A DNA stretch of 32,605 bases, taken from the NCBI GenBank assembly GCA_024280015.1, contig JAJRQY010000025.1:1-32605 (forward strand). Reading direction: 5' to 3'. The notes under the pieces were generated by a model, which was not told where the DNA came from, did not search any database, and worked only from the letters and a program-made list of their open reading frames with translations. How positions within the stretch are numbered: position 1 is the first letter of the stretch; each line of letters begins with the position of its first letter. Source of the DNA: Actinomycetes bacterium. GTDB lineage: Bacteria > Actinomycetota > Acidimicrobiia > Acidimicrobiales > SZUA-35. Below are positions 16,138-23,221 of this stretch, one piece after another. The position numbers and the translations under genes are program-made.

Positions 16138-16492
16138 TGGCTTTGTTCTCTTTCGGGTTGTCTTGAATCTGTTGGAGGTAGTCATCCATGCGGTTGAAAC
16201 GGGCTTCCCAGATGGGGCGGTACTGGTCGGTCCAGGCCGAGATCCCTGCGAGGGGAGAGGCTTCAAGCTTGCAGGGCCGGTACTGGGCGTGCTGGGTCTG
16301 GGATACCAGACCTGCTCGTTCGAGAACCTTGATATGGCGAGATATAGCAGGCAGGGTGACATCGAATGGTGCGGCAATCTCGTTGACACTCGCTTCACCG
16401 TCGGCGAGGCGCGTCAGGATTGCTCGACGCACCGGGTTAGCCAAGGCAGCGAACGTTTCACTGAGCCGATCTTCAGTCATAGTGGCAGTCAT
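16130..16492 (-). CDS. ArsR-family winged-helix transcriptional regulator
   Basis: This is a 120-residue ArsR/SmtB-type repressor. The winged helix covers about 10-80: the segment A-L-A-N-P-V-R-R-A-I-L-T-R-L, the recognition region P-A-I-S-R-H-I-K-V-L-E-R-A-G-L-V and the wing with Y-R-P-C-K-L. The metal-binding E-L-C-V-C-D box of classic ArsR proteins is absent; F-D-V-T is in that position. It therefore probably senses a small molecule rather than metal, as usual for ArsR proteins paired with SRPBCC partners. ATG 16492 and ATG 16480 are both possible starts. The 38-bp palindrome 11 bp upstream is the probable operator. Confidence 0.92.
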   Translation of the reverse strand: MTATMTEDRLSETFAALANPVRRAILTRLADGEASVNEIAAPFDVTLPAISRHIKVLERAGLVSQTQHAQYRPCKLEASPLAGISAWTDQYRPIWEARFNRMDDYLQQIQDNPKENKAND

Positions 16493-16502
16493 CGTGAATG
16501 CA

Positions 16503-16540
16503 TACTTTACCTATCGGTTAATTAACAGAAAGGTAAAGTA
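16503..16540. promoter_or_regulatory. 38-bp near-perfect palindrome, probable ArsR operator
   Basis: The left arm TACTTTACCTATCGGTTAA (16503-16521) and right arm TTAACAGAAAGGTAAAGTA (16522-16540) are directly adjacent reverse complements matching at 17 of 19 positions. The outer 9 bp and the central TTAATTAA are perfect. The site begins 11 bp upstream of the arsR start and lies between arsR and the divergent CDF-like gene, so it can control either or both. Its length suggests room for two repressor dimers. The symmetry is directly seen; ArsR binding is inferred. Confidence 0.75.
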
Positions 16541-16625
16541 CAGAAAAGAACTTGTCGTGTCAAGCCACGAGCGTTCCGCAGTGCCAGCTTGGATGGATCG
16601 GTGCTGATGTTAGGATTCCGTCAGC

Positions 16626-16659
16626 ATGACCGTGAGCACCTTATGACCGTGAGCACCTT
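16626..16659 (+). repeat. Tandem 17-bp duplication across a start codon
   Basis: ATGACCGTGAGCACCTT occurs twice head to tail (16626-16642 and 16643-16659) with no mismatch. The first copy's ATG opens a six-codon frame (M-T-V-S-T-L) that stops with TGA at 16644-16646, overlapping the ATG of the second copy as ATGA. The second ATG starts the CDF-like gene. The duplication has thus produced a minimal upstream ORF coupled to the main gene. Confidence 0.85.
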
Positions 16660-17431
16660 CCGAGTGGCAGAAATGGATTGTGGTGCCGAAGAGCAACTGG
16701 TGAGACTGAAACTTGCGACCCTTGATGGCGTGAATCGCGTGTCGGTGGATCTTGAGTCCCGCCAAGTCACCGTTGAGCATGAACTGGTACCAACCGTGGT
16801 TGACTCCGCGTTGCAGGAACTGAAGTTGGATACCACTCATCTCGATGACTCGGGCGAGATGGGAGAAGTCGTTGAGCCAGCGCGACAGCGCCGGGCACTG
16901 CTCATCGCGTTGCTCATCAATGCTGGCTTCTTTGTTGGTGAATTGATCGTTGGACTCCTCAGCCGCTCGATGGGGCTTGTTGCTGACGCGCTGGACATGG
17001 GGGCGGATGCCAGCGTGTACGCACTCAGCCTGGCCGCAGTTGCCGCATCGACATTGCGGAAGAAAGAACTTGCCCGGATTAGCGCCTATCTCCAAGGCGG
17101 TCTGGCCGTCGTTGGCCTATTTGAGGTGATCCGACGAACCCTCAGCGCTGTTAGCTTGCCTGACAGCAAGTCGATGATCATCATGTCCGTGCTCGCACTG
17201 ATTGGAAACGTCGTCACCCTGGTTGTGCTCAAGCGTGTCACCTCGGGTGAAGCTCATATGCAAGCAAGTTGGATCTTCACCGCGAACGACATCAAGGTAA
17301 ATGGTCTTGTCATTTTGGCTGCCGTGATCGTTGCACTAACGAACTCCGCCATTCCTGACCTTGTGTCCGGGGCATTCATCTTCCTGATCGTGGCCAATGG
17401 AGCACGTCGAATTCTGCAGCTTAGCAAGTAG
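16643..17431 (+). CDS. CDF-like cation transporter with N-terminal HMA-like domain
   Basis: This is a 262-residue membrane protein. An HMA-like N-terminal domain (about 1-70) contains M-D-C-G-A-E-E-Q-L-V-R-L, the single-Cys variant of M-x-C-x-x-C. About six TM helices follow with cation-diffusion-facilitator features. L-V-A-D-A-L-D-M-G-A-D-A carries the Asp residues of the transport site, and T-A-N-D-I-K-V-N-G matches the second site region. It is expected to move a divalent or soft metal out of the cytoplasm in exchange for protons. The extended frame from 16589 lacks family similarity. The start lies in a 17-bp tandem duplication that creates a short upstream ORF. It is convergent with the multicopper oxidase gene. 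Confidence 0.82.
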   Translation: MTVSTFRVAEMDCGAEEQLVRLKLATLDGVNRVSVDLESRQVTVEHELVPTVVDSALQELKLDTTHLDDSGEMGEVVEPARQRRALLIALLINAGFFVGELIVGLLSRSMGLVADALDMGADASVYALSLAAVAASTLRKKELARISAYLQGGLAVVGLFEVIRRTLSAVSLPDSKSMIIMSVLALIGNVVTLVVLKRVTSGEAHMQASWIFTANDIKVNGLVILAAVIVALTNSAIPDLVSGAFIFLIVANGARRILQLSK

Positions 17432-17444
17432 CCAAGAGTTGGGC

Positions 17445-18974
17445 TCAGCTCTCGCGTACTTCGATGGTTCCCATCATGCCGAGGTCTTCGTGGTCCAGAA
17501 TGTGGCAGTGGTAGACGGTCCGACCCATGAGACCGATAAACGGCACCAGGATCTTGACCGATCGATTGGCCGGAACGTTGATCGTGTCTTTCCAACCAGC
17601 ATTGACGTCATTGGCTAAAACAAAGGGCCAGACATGCAGATGGAAGGGATGATCCATGGGAGTCGTGTTGACAATCTCCCATTCCTCAACCGTCTCGAAC
17701 CGGACTCTCGAGTCGGTCCGGGCGCCGTCAAAAGCGTTGCCGTCAATGGTGAATGACATTCCTCCTCCCATCATCCCTCCCATTCCCATGCCAAGTGTGA
17801 GTACTCGCTTGGCAGTTGGTTCGAGAAGGCCCGGGTTGGCTTCGGGGTCGATCTGGTTGGGTAGAGATGCCGCTGGCCCGGTCCCTGTGACCGAGAGGAT
17901 GGCGATGGTCAGATCGGTGCTCCCACCAGCATCCCCGCGGTTTCCCATCATCCCTCCCATTCCCATGCCGCCGCGATCGTAAGGTAACGCTCGAAGTTCG
18001 TATTCTCCGGCTTTTTCTGGGGTGATGCCGAACTCGATACGTTCCCCTGGGGCGAGCAGGAGGTCACTAACTGGCCGTGGCTCGCTCAGTCGGCCCCCGT
18101 CGGTCCCGATCAGGTGAAGCTGATGCTCAGTTAGCGCCAGGCGGTAGTAGCGCGATGAACTCGCGTTTACCATTCTCCATCGCTCCAGTTTTCCGACCTC
18201 GGTGGTCATGGTCGGCGCTTGCACTCCATTGACCAGGACGGCGTCACCTTGGCGACCGGCCATGGCGTCCATGCCGCCAACATCGAGTATCCGCGAATCC
18301 GACCCAATCGGAGGATCAGAAAGAACCAGAACTCGTTCGGTGGATTGAGCAAGCCAGGGGAGATCGTCGAGGGAGTCTCTGACCAGGATGACCCCGGCGA
18401 GTCCGCCTGCAACCTGCTTGGCCACGGTTCCGTGGTCATGGGGGTGATACCAAAACATGCCGCTGCGTTGGCTGAGAGGTATGTCGTACTCATAGGTAAA
18501 CGTCTCACCCGGGGGGATGGAGACAAAGACATTGTCGGCGTTTCCTTCCGGCGACACGTGTAAACCGTGGGTGTGAAGATTCGTCTTCTCTTCCAACTCA
18601 TTCTCCAGATGAATGATGAGCTTGTCGCCCGGACGAATTTGGAGTGTTGGACCAGTTGTGCCGCCGTTGTAGGTCAGGGCGAATCGAGTGCCGTCCCTCC
18701 ACGGGATCTGACTAGCTTCGGCCCGAAGGGTTAGCTCGAGGATCCCGTCTTCGCTGGAGAGCACCGATGGTTGCGTCATGCTTCGACTGCCAGACAGGGC
18801 AGGGATGAGAGATTCTCCCGATGATCGTGTCCAAAACCAGATACCAAGGCCTGATGCACCAAGCCCAATCAAGGCCGCGCGGCGGCTGAGCCCGCGGCCT
18901 TGTCGGGTAGTAGGTGAAGGTGGAAAGGTTTGGCTATTGTCGAATGCCCGAGGCTCCGGGCTGTGACTGGACAT
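17445..18974 (-). CDS. Multicopper oxidase (CueO/laccase-like), Tat-exported
   Basis: This 509-residue three-cupredoxin multicopper oxidase probably oxidises Cu(I) or organic or metal substrates outside the cytoplasm. The N-terminus has a twin-arginine signal (S-R-R-A-A-L-I-G-L at 30-38, then a hydrophobic stretch). All copper-ligand motifs are present: H134-T-H136-G, H177-P-H179-D-H181, H442-P-F-H445-L-H447 and H489-C490-H491-xxx-H495-xxxx-M500. Two Met-rich segments contain identical G-M-G-M-G-G-M-M-G nonapeptides near 336-344 and 395-403, likely for Cu(I) capture. A 25-bp palindromic operator lies directly upstream, about 7 bp before ATG 18974. Its A/T ends can supply a -10 box, so the mRNA may be leaderless. 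Length and motifs are complete. Confidence 0.95.
   Translation of the reverse strand: MSSHSPEPRAFDNSQTFPPSPTTRQGRGLSRRAALIGLGASGLGIWFWTRSSGESLIPALSGSRSMTQPSVLSSEDGILELTLRAEASQIPWRDGTRFALTYNGGTTGPTLQIRPGDKLIIHLENELEEKTNLHTHGLHVSPEGNADNVFVSIPPGETFTYEYDIPLSQRSGMFWYHPHDHGTVAKQVAGGLAGVILVRDSLDDLPWLAQSTERVLVLSDPPIGSDSRILDVGGMDAMAGRQGDAVLVNGVQAPTMTTEVGKLERWRMVNASSSRYYRLALTEHQLHLIGTDGGRLSEPRPVSDLLLAPGERIEFGITPEKAGEYELRALPYDRGGMGMGGMMGNRGDAGGSTDLTIAILSVTGTGPAASLPNQIDPEANPGLLEPTAKRVLTLGMGMGGMMGGGMSFTIDGNAFDGARTDSRVRFETVEEWEIVNTTPMDHPFHLHVWPFVLANDVNAGWKDTINVPANRSVKILVPFIGLMGRTVYHCHILDHEDLGMMGTIEVRES
17766..17969. repeat. Two perfect 27-bp direct repeats within the multicopper oxidase gene
   Basis: Positions 17766-17792 and 17943-17969 are identical over 27 bp. 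Read on the minus strand they both encode the G-M-G-M-G-G-M-M-G motif. The lack of synonymous differences suggests recent duplication or gene conversion of a Met-rich metal-binding cassette. Confidence 0.9.
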
Positions 18975-18980
18975 GGGTGA

Positions 18981-19005
18981 ATATTACTACGTATCGTAGT
19001 AATAT
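18981..19005. promoter_or_regulatory. BlaI/CopY-type operator A
   Basis: ATATTACTACG (18981-18991), TAT (18992-18994) and CGTAGTAATAT (18995-19005) form a perfect inverted repeat of 11-bp arms. The core TACTACG TAT CGTAGTA (18985-19001) has the same 7-3-7 layout as four other sites in the window. It lies between the divergent multicopper oxidase and alpha/beta hydrolase genes. TAATAT at each end can serve as a -10 box in each direction. Confidence 0.85.
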
Positions 19006-19036
19006 CTTCGTCATAGCAGCAAGGAAACCGAGTCGG

Positions 19037-20005
19037 ATGGACACGAGGGAATTGCCGGCAAATCGTGGGATTCGGTGGCCCGTTTTCGGCCAAGGATCGC
19101 TTGTTCTTTCCTCGTTGGCCGGCTCGTGGTACCTGGTGCATCGCCGGTCGGGCATCGTGAAGAACTGGAAACGATCCAGTCATGCGATGGCACAGTTCGG
19201 GCCATTGAATGCACGTGTATTTGGTCAAGGCAGCCACACCACACTCCTGCTGCATGGCCTTGGAGCGACCAGCAACTACTGGCCCGCCACCTATGACGTT
19301 TTGGCTGAAGCTGGACGAGTCGTAGTTCCAGATCTGTTGGGTTTCGGTGGCTCGCTGGACATGGCCCGCAGCAGTTTCACCTTGGATGAGCATCTCGATG
19401 CTCTTGACGCCTGTTTGACGCAGGCGGCCCCAGAAACCAAACGCCTGACGATCGTGGCTCACTCCATGGGAGCGGGCCTTGGTGTCGCCTATGCAGGGCG
19501 GAGCTCGGTGCCTATTGCCAAGCTGGTGTGTGTTGGCGCACCGATTTTCGCTGGCAGGCAGAATGCACTGGAAATGATTGGAGACGAAGGATTCATGGCC
19601 AGGCTGCTTCTCTTGAATCAGACCTGGGCGAAACGTTTCTGTGCCTTGAACTGTGCCCACAGGACACTCGCGGGCCTGCTGGCAGCAGCAATGACCCCGA
19701 GATTCCCTATCGAGGTCTCGCGTCAAGCCTCACTTCACACCTGGAGTGCCTATCACGACTCATTGGAGAATCTTGTCCTTGACTTTGACTGGCAACGTCA
19801 CATTGAGGCCTTGGGAGAGATGCCGCTGGAATTGATCTGGGGTTCAGAAGACCAGATCGGAGACCCTGACCTTGCTCGACTCCTGATCCAAAGATTCGGT
19901 CGACCCTCTTCGGCTTCGGTGCAAACAGTTCCGCATCATGGGCATCACCTGGCCATCACTCATGCTGATCTGATCCTCTCCTCGGTGTCAACGCCGCCGA
20001 ACTAG
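19037..20005 (+). CDS. Alpha/beta hydrolase
   Basis: This 322-residue alpha/beta-hydrolase-fold protein has an oxyanion-hole region L-L-H-G-L-G-A-T-S-N-Y-W, the nucleophile elbow V-A-H-S-M-G-A-G (the usual G-H-S-M-G with the first Gly as Ala), the acid Asp in W-G-S-E-D-Q-I-G and the catalytic His in H-H-G-H-H-L. An N-terminal extension of about 50 residues carries a hydrophobic stretch that could be a membrane anchor. ATG 19037 is chosen because the operator lies just upstream; AAGGA at 19021-19025 is rather far (11 bases). ATG 19189, at M-A-Q-F-G, is an alternative that starts nearer the core. The substrate is unknown. Its promoter region holds operator A, so it may be co-regulated with the copper genes. 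Confidence 0.85.
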   Translation: MDTRELPANRGIRWPVFGQGSLVLSSLAGSWYLVHRRSGIVKNWKRSSHAMAQFGPLNARVFGQGSHTTLLLHGLGATSNYWPATYDVLAEAGRVVVPDLLGFGGSLDMARSSFTLDEHLDALDACLTQAAPETKRLTIVAHSMGAGLGVAYAGRSSVPIAKLVCVGAPIFAGRQNALEMIGDEGFMARLLLLNQTWAKRFCALNCAHRTLAGLLAAAMTPRFPIEVSRQASLHTWSAYHDSLENLVLDFDWQRHIEALGEMPLELIWGSEDQIGDPDLARLLIQRFGRPSSASVQTVPHHGHHLAITHADLILSSVSTPPN

Positions 20006-20027
20006 CTTTTTGAGATTCGGCGGAGGC

Positions 20028-20906
20028 CTATGCGCAGATGTGTTCGGCAATCCGAGCAAAGTGATGAACCTGGAGCCCACCACTCATGACGCTCAGAGCA
20101 ACAAGGACCGCACTCGTTGCCATCGCTCGGTGAAGGAGCCTCGGCTGGATTGGAGAACCGATCAGGGCTTCGACTCGAGTGGGAATAGAGGATCCTCCAA
20201 AGGATCCAACCAGACCGTGGTAGGTCGACGTGGCCAGTGCGGCTCGAGCAACAGCTGTTGCGACAAGATCATGGTCGCCGTCTACTTCCTGAGCAGCGGC
20301 TTCGTCAGCGCACTGCTCAGTGGCCAGTCGAAGCTGATCGACGAGAGGTCCAAGCCAAGGAAGAACGGCAACAGCGAGAGCGCCGACGAGTAAGAAACCA
20401 GCGTGGTGTTGTCGCAGATGTGCCCGCTCATGGGCGAACAGAACTTTTCGTTCCCGTGGGCTTAGTGCGGTTAGTAACCCTTGGGAGACGACGATGCAGC
20501 CAGGAGAGCCGGGAGCGGCATAGGCGATTGGTTCGTCAGTTTCGAGAATGGAGAGGCCAAGGCCCTGGGTTCCGGCTACTGCTCTTCGACGGATCGAAAT
20601 AACTGAGCGAACGCGAACAGCGATAACCAAGAGTAGGCCGAGAGAGGGGAGACCGATGGCGGTCCCGACCTGATGGTGAAGCGGGATGATCGGGCACCAC
20701 CTCACCAGCGCGGCGATTGGTCCCGTGGTAGCAAGAAGGCTAGCGGCAGTAACTACCAGGATGCCCAATGCTGTGGTGGCGGCCGCGGCAGCGAGAATGG
20801 TGGTCAGCACGAGGGTGGCGGCGGGTTGCATCGTCCAGCGAATCTTGCCAGCCCCGATACCAAGTAGAACGGCCGCTAGACCGGGAAGAATCAGCGAAAG
20901 GGTCAC
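20028..20906 (-). CDS. M56-family membrane metallopeptidase (BlaR1/MecR1-like)
   Basis: This is a 292-residue membrane protein with four or so TM helices and a zinc protease motif F-A-H-E-R-A-H (HExxH at 159-163). E197 in A-T-E-Q-C-A-D-E-A is the probable third zinc ligand. M56 proteins cut and inactivate BlaI-type repressors in response to a signal. Unlike BlaR1/MecR1 there is no C-terminal penicillin-binding sensor domain: the protein ends shortly after a last hydrophobic helix, so any signal must be perceived by the membrane or loop regions. GTG 20906 overlaps the BlaI stop (GTGA), showing tight coupling. It is convergent with the hydrolase gene. Confidence 0.92.
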   Translation of the reverse strand: MTLSLILPGLAAVLLGIGAGKIRWTMQPAATLVLTTILAAAAATTALGILVVTAASLLATTGPIAALVRWCPIIPLHHQVGTAIGLPSLGLLLVIAVRVRSVISIRRRAVAGTQGLGLSILETDEPIAYAAPGSPGCIVVSQGLLTALSPRERKVLFAHERAHLRQHHAGFLLVGALAVAVLPWLGPLVDQLRLATEQCADEAAAQEVDGDHDLVATAVARAALATSTYHGLVGSFGGSSIPTRVEALIGSPIQPRLLHRAMATSAVLVALSVMSGGLQVHHFARIAEHICA

Positions 20907-21262
20907 TTGCGTTTCCGATGGAGAATCTTACGAAGGGCTGCGGCATCCTCTTTGCTTAGGGTCTCGACAAAGGAGTTGAGGACGGCTGTTCTGTCACCGG
21001 CCTCTCCCAAGGAGTGTTGCATCGAGTCTGCATGGTGCTCGGCCTCAGACAGAACCGGGGAATAGACGTAGGTTCGACCAACACGGTGGCGGGTCAGTCG
21101 ACCCTTGTCCCAAAGGCGAGTAAGGACCGTCATGACGGTGGTGTAAGCCAACTCGGGTGCGACCGCTTCGTGGGTCTGAGCGGGTGAGGCGGCGCCATCG
21201 CTGGTCCAGAGAAACTCCATGACCGAGTCTTCGAGTGCACCCAATGGCCGCTTCTTACTCAC
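20903..21262 (-). CDS. BlaI/MecI/CopY-family repressor
   Basis: This is a 119-residue Penicillinase_R-family winged-helix repressor. The N-terminal block L-G-A-L-E-D-S-V-M-E-F-L-W, then A-Y-T-T-V-M-T-V-L-T-R-L-W-D-K-G-R-L and the wing R-V-G-R-T-Y-V-Y, are diagnostic. The C-terminal helices mediate dimerisation. It has no Cys at all and thus lacks the C-x-C...C-x-C metal site of CopY, so induction is more likely by proteolysis through the coupled M56 protease. GTG 21262 is preferred to GTG 21301 because AAAGGA lies six to seven bases upstream. It is the likely reader of the five 7-3-7 palindromes in this island. No such site is visible in its own upstream 164 bp. Confidence 0.93.
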   Translation of the reverse strand: MSKKRPLGALEDSVMEFLWTSDGAASPAQTHEAVAPELAYTTVMTVLTRLWDKGRLTRHRVGRTYVYSPVLSEAEHHADSMQHSLGEAGDRTAVLNSFVETLSKEDAAALRKILHRKRK

Positions 21263-21426
21263 TCTTGATCCTTTCGTTGGTTGGCATGGCTGTTGCTGCA
21301 CTGGATCGTAGTCGATTGGCCAGGAAACGTAGCAGGAAGGAATTGCCTGGTCCTATTCCGCTACCTGTCGACCCAGCTAGCTATCGGCGGCCATCCTCCT
21401 CGGAACCACTCTTTGCCACCGTACCT

Positions 21427-23001
21427 TCATGAAGCTGCGCTGACCAGGAAGGCCGTCGCGGCCGTAGCGAAGAGAAGTACCAGGGCTTCTCCGGTGACCG
21501 TTCGGCGGAACTCGCGGTCGAGTTCGACATTGTTTACATCGCGTGAAAGTTGGGGGATGAGGACTCTGTGGTTGTAGGCACCCATTCCAGCAGCAAGAGC
21601 TACCACGGCGGTCTTGAGCATCAGGAGGCGCCCCCAGGGGGTCGACCAGAGTTCTTGCGGGGAATCCAGAACAATGAAGGTCAGCAGGAGGCCAGCGCCT
21701 CCGACGAAGGCCAGCGCGATGGCAGCTACCACCGAAAAACGCAATGCTAGTTGGAGAGCCCTTAACTCGCGGTCAAGCCGGTTGCGGCGCCATAGAACCA
21801 GTGCCAGCATGATCAATCCGCCGGTCCAGACGGCTGCACCAGTGACATGGATCGTATTGACGATGGCTGTGACAACCCGGTCGCCCTTGCTGGCTGTATG
21901 TCCGTCGAAGGCGAAGGAAAGCACCAAGAGTGCCGAGCCCAGGAGAGCACCTGCAGATTCGGTGGTTGGCGCCCATGCGGCATCACCATCTTGGTGGTAG
22001 GGGAGAGAAGGCTGATTGTTCGGGCCTGGATCAGTAACCGACTCAGATCCGGCACGCAAGCGAACATCGACCTGCCCGATGCCAACGGCAACTAGTTCTT
22101 TGACAGCAAGAACAGGATCGGTGGCTCGGGTAGCGGGGTGGATATCCAGGCTGGTCTCTGACGCGAGGAGGTAGCCACCTCCAATTCGAAGGGCGATGGC
22201 AATTCCGAAGGAGGAGAAGAAGGTGGACCAGATGACGGAGGGGGACCAGATTCCAGACCAGGATCCCGATTCGACCACTAGTTGTGCTGCTGATGTGAGC
22301 ACCGGTCCGAGAATGGCGAGGACGCCGGCCCGACGAATCCAATAGACGACATGGCTGACGTCACCACTTGTTCCGCGCAAGACAAGCAGCGCAAAGGCAA
22401 GAGCGCCGACACCTAAAAGTGTCCCGGAAAGCCCAAGAAACCTACCCAATGCACCAAGTCGGGCTGCTCCCTGTGTGGCAGACGAATCGACTTGGAGAAA
22501 ACTATCGAGGTTGGTTGTGGTCGCTGGCAACTCGTTCAACGTTGGGCTTGTGGGCTCCGTCAGTGGGCCGGACCCGTTGCTTGCCGGGCCGACAGTTTCG
22601 ACCACGAACCGAAAACTTCCCTCGATTGGGTGCTTGTCTGGGGCCTTCACCTTCCAGCGAACGCCGATCTCTCCGCTTGGGAGAGGTGGCTCAAACTGCA
22701 AGATCCAGGTTCGGCCATCGGGTGAGGTTTCTGTGATGGGGGTGCGAAGTACGCCGTCTGAATCAAGGACTTGGAATCCGTCGCCCGATGGCTCGGCTTG
22801 TGCGGTGAAGACGAGCGTGATTGCGGCAACGGGTTGGCCAAGGACCGTTCCGTTGGCCGGGTCTGAAGACTCGAACCCTGTATGGGCCGAGGCGGGCGTT
22901 GGGCTGAGCGTCAAAATGACGGCGAAGGCCAGGGCAGCGATGAGACGCTTCGCTGGGCCCGTCGTCGGCGGAACATGGCGCCACGAGTTCGATTTGAGCA
23001 T
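21427..23001 (-). CDS. CopC-CopD fusion, copper resistance/uptake membrane protein
   Basis: This 524-residue fusion has a signal peptide ending in P-A-S-A, followed directly by mature H-T-G-F-E-S-S-D-P-A-N-G. The new N-terminal His is the expected Cu(II) ligand of the CopC domain, with a second ligand in D-K-H-P-I-E-G-S-F. CopC covers about 35-130, then comes a Pro/Thr linker and a CopD domain with about eight TM helices (about 185-524), including N-T-I-H-V-T-G-A-A-V-W-T-G-G. It should bind copper outside the membrane and pass it across or hold it. ATG 23001 has AAGGA four to five bases upstream; upstream TTG 23031 is less likely. The CopD part contains a roughly 60-residue hydrophilic insertion near the middle. 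Operator B lies 60 bp upstream. Confidence 0.92.
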   Translation of the reverse strand: MLKSNSWRHVPPTTGPAKRLIAALAFAVILTLSPTPASAHTGFESSDPANGTVLGQPVAAITLVFTAQAEPSGDGFQVLDSDGVLRTPITETSPDGRTWILQFEPPLPSGEIGVRWKVKAPDKHPIEGSFRFVVETVGPASNGSGPLTEPTSPTLNELPATTTNLDSFLQVDSSATQGAARLGALGRFLGLSGTLLGVGALAFALLVLRGTSGDVSHVVYWIRRAGVLAILGPVLTSAAQLVVESGSWSGIWSPSVIWSTFFSSFGIAIALRIGGGYLLASETSLDIHPATRATDPVLAVKELVAVGIGQVDVRLRAGSESVTDPGPNNQPSLPYHQDGDAAWAPTTESAGALLGSALLVLSFAFDGHTASKGDRVVTAIVNTIHVTGAAVWTGGLIMLALVLWRRNRLDRELRALQLALRFSVVAAIALAFVGGAGLLLTFIVLDSPQELWSTPWGRLLMLKTAVVALAAGMGAYNHRVLIPQLSRDVNNVELDREFRRTVTGEALVLLFATAATAFLVSAAS

Positions 23002-23060
23002 GGATTCCTTGGGGTAAAGCCTCGTGGTCAAATGACCGCTGTCTGCGCCGGGCGACAGAC

Positions 23061-23077
23061 TACTACGAGATGTCGTA
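23061..23077. promoter_or_regulatory. BlaI/CopY-type operator B
   Basis: TACTACG AGA TGTCGTA has the same 7-3-7 layout as operator A, with five of seven arm positions complementary. The right half is identical to the right half of operator C, 128 bp away. It lies upstream of the copC-copD start. Confidence 0.6.
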
Positions 23078-23188
23078 GATGTGGTGGGACCTCTCGGTTG
23101 AGGACGTTGAGGATCGTGTCCTCACATTTTCGCCGATCCATGTGCTTCTTTCGAGGCGCGCGCTGGGTGGGCCCCGTTGTTGCTAATC

Positions 23189-23205
23189 TACTACATACTG
23201 TCGTA
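23189..23205. promoter_or_regulatory. BlaI/CopY-type operator C with candidate promoter
   Basis: TACTACA TAC TGTCGTA matches six of seven arm positions. TTGCTA (23180-23185) and TATAGA (23204-23209) flank it with an 18-bp spacer and could be -35 and -10 boxes. However, the ribosome binding site AGAGGAG (23207-23213) overlaps that -10, so the promoter may instead lie further upstream. The site is 17 bp before the start of the DUF3105-like gene. Confidence 0.75.
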
Positions 23206-23221
23206 TAGAGGAGTTGGTTTG

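Noticed and set aside
15643-16398. A 251-codon form of the SRPBCC protein.
   Set aside because: The first 87 codons overlap arsR in another frame and are unlike the family. ATG 16137 with the 8-bp overlap is the natural start.
21263-21426. A BlaI operator upstream of its own gene (CGTAGTC at 21307-21313).
   Set aside because: Only one half-site is present. The partner at the 7-3-7 distance does not match.
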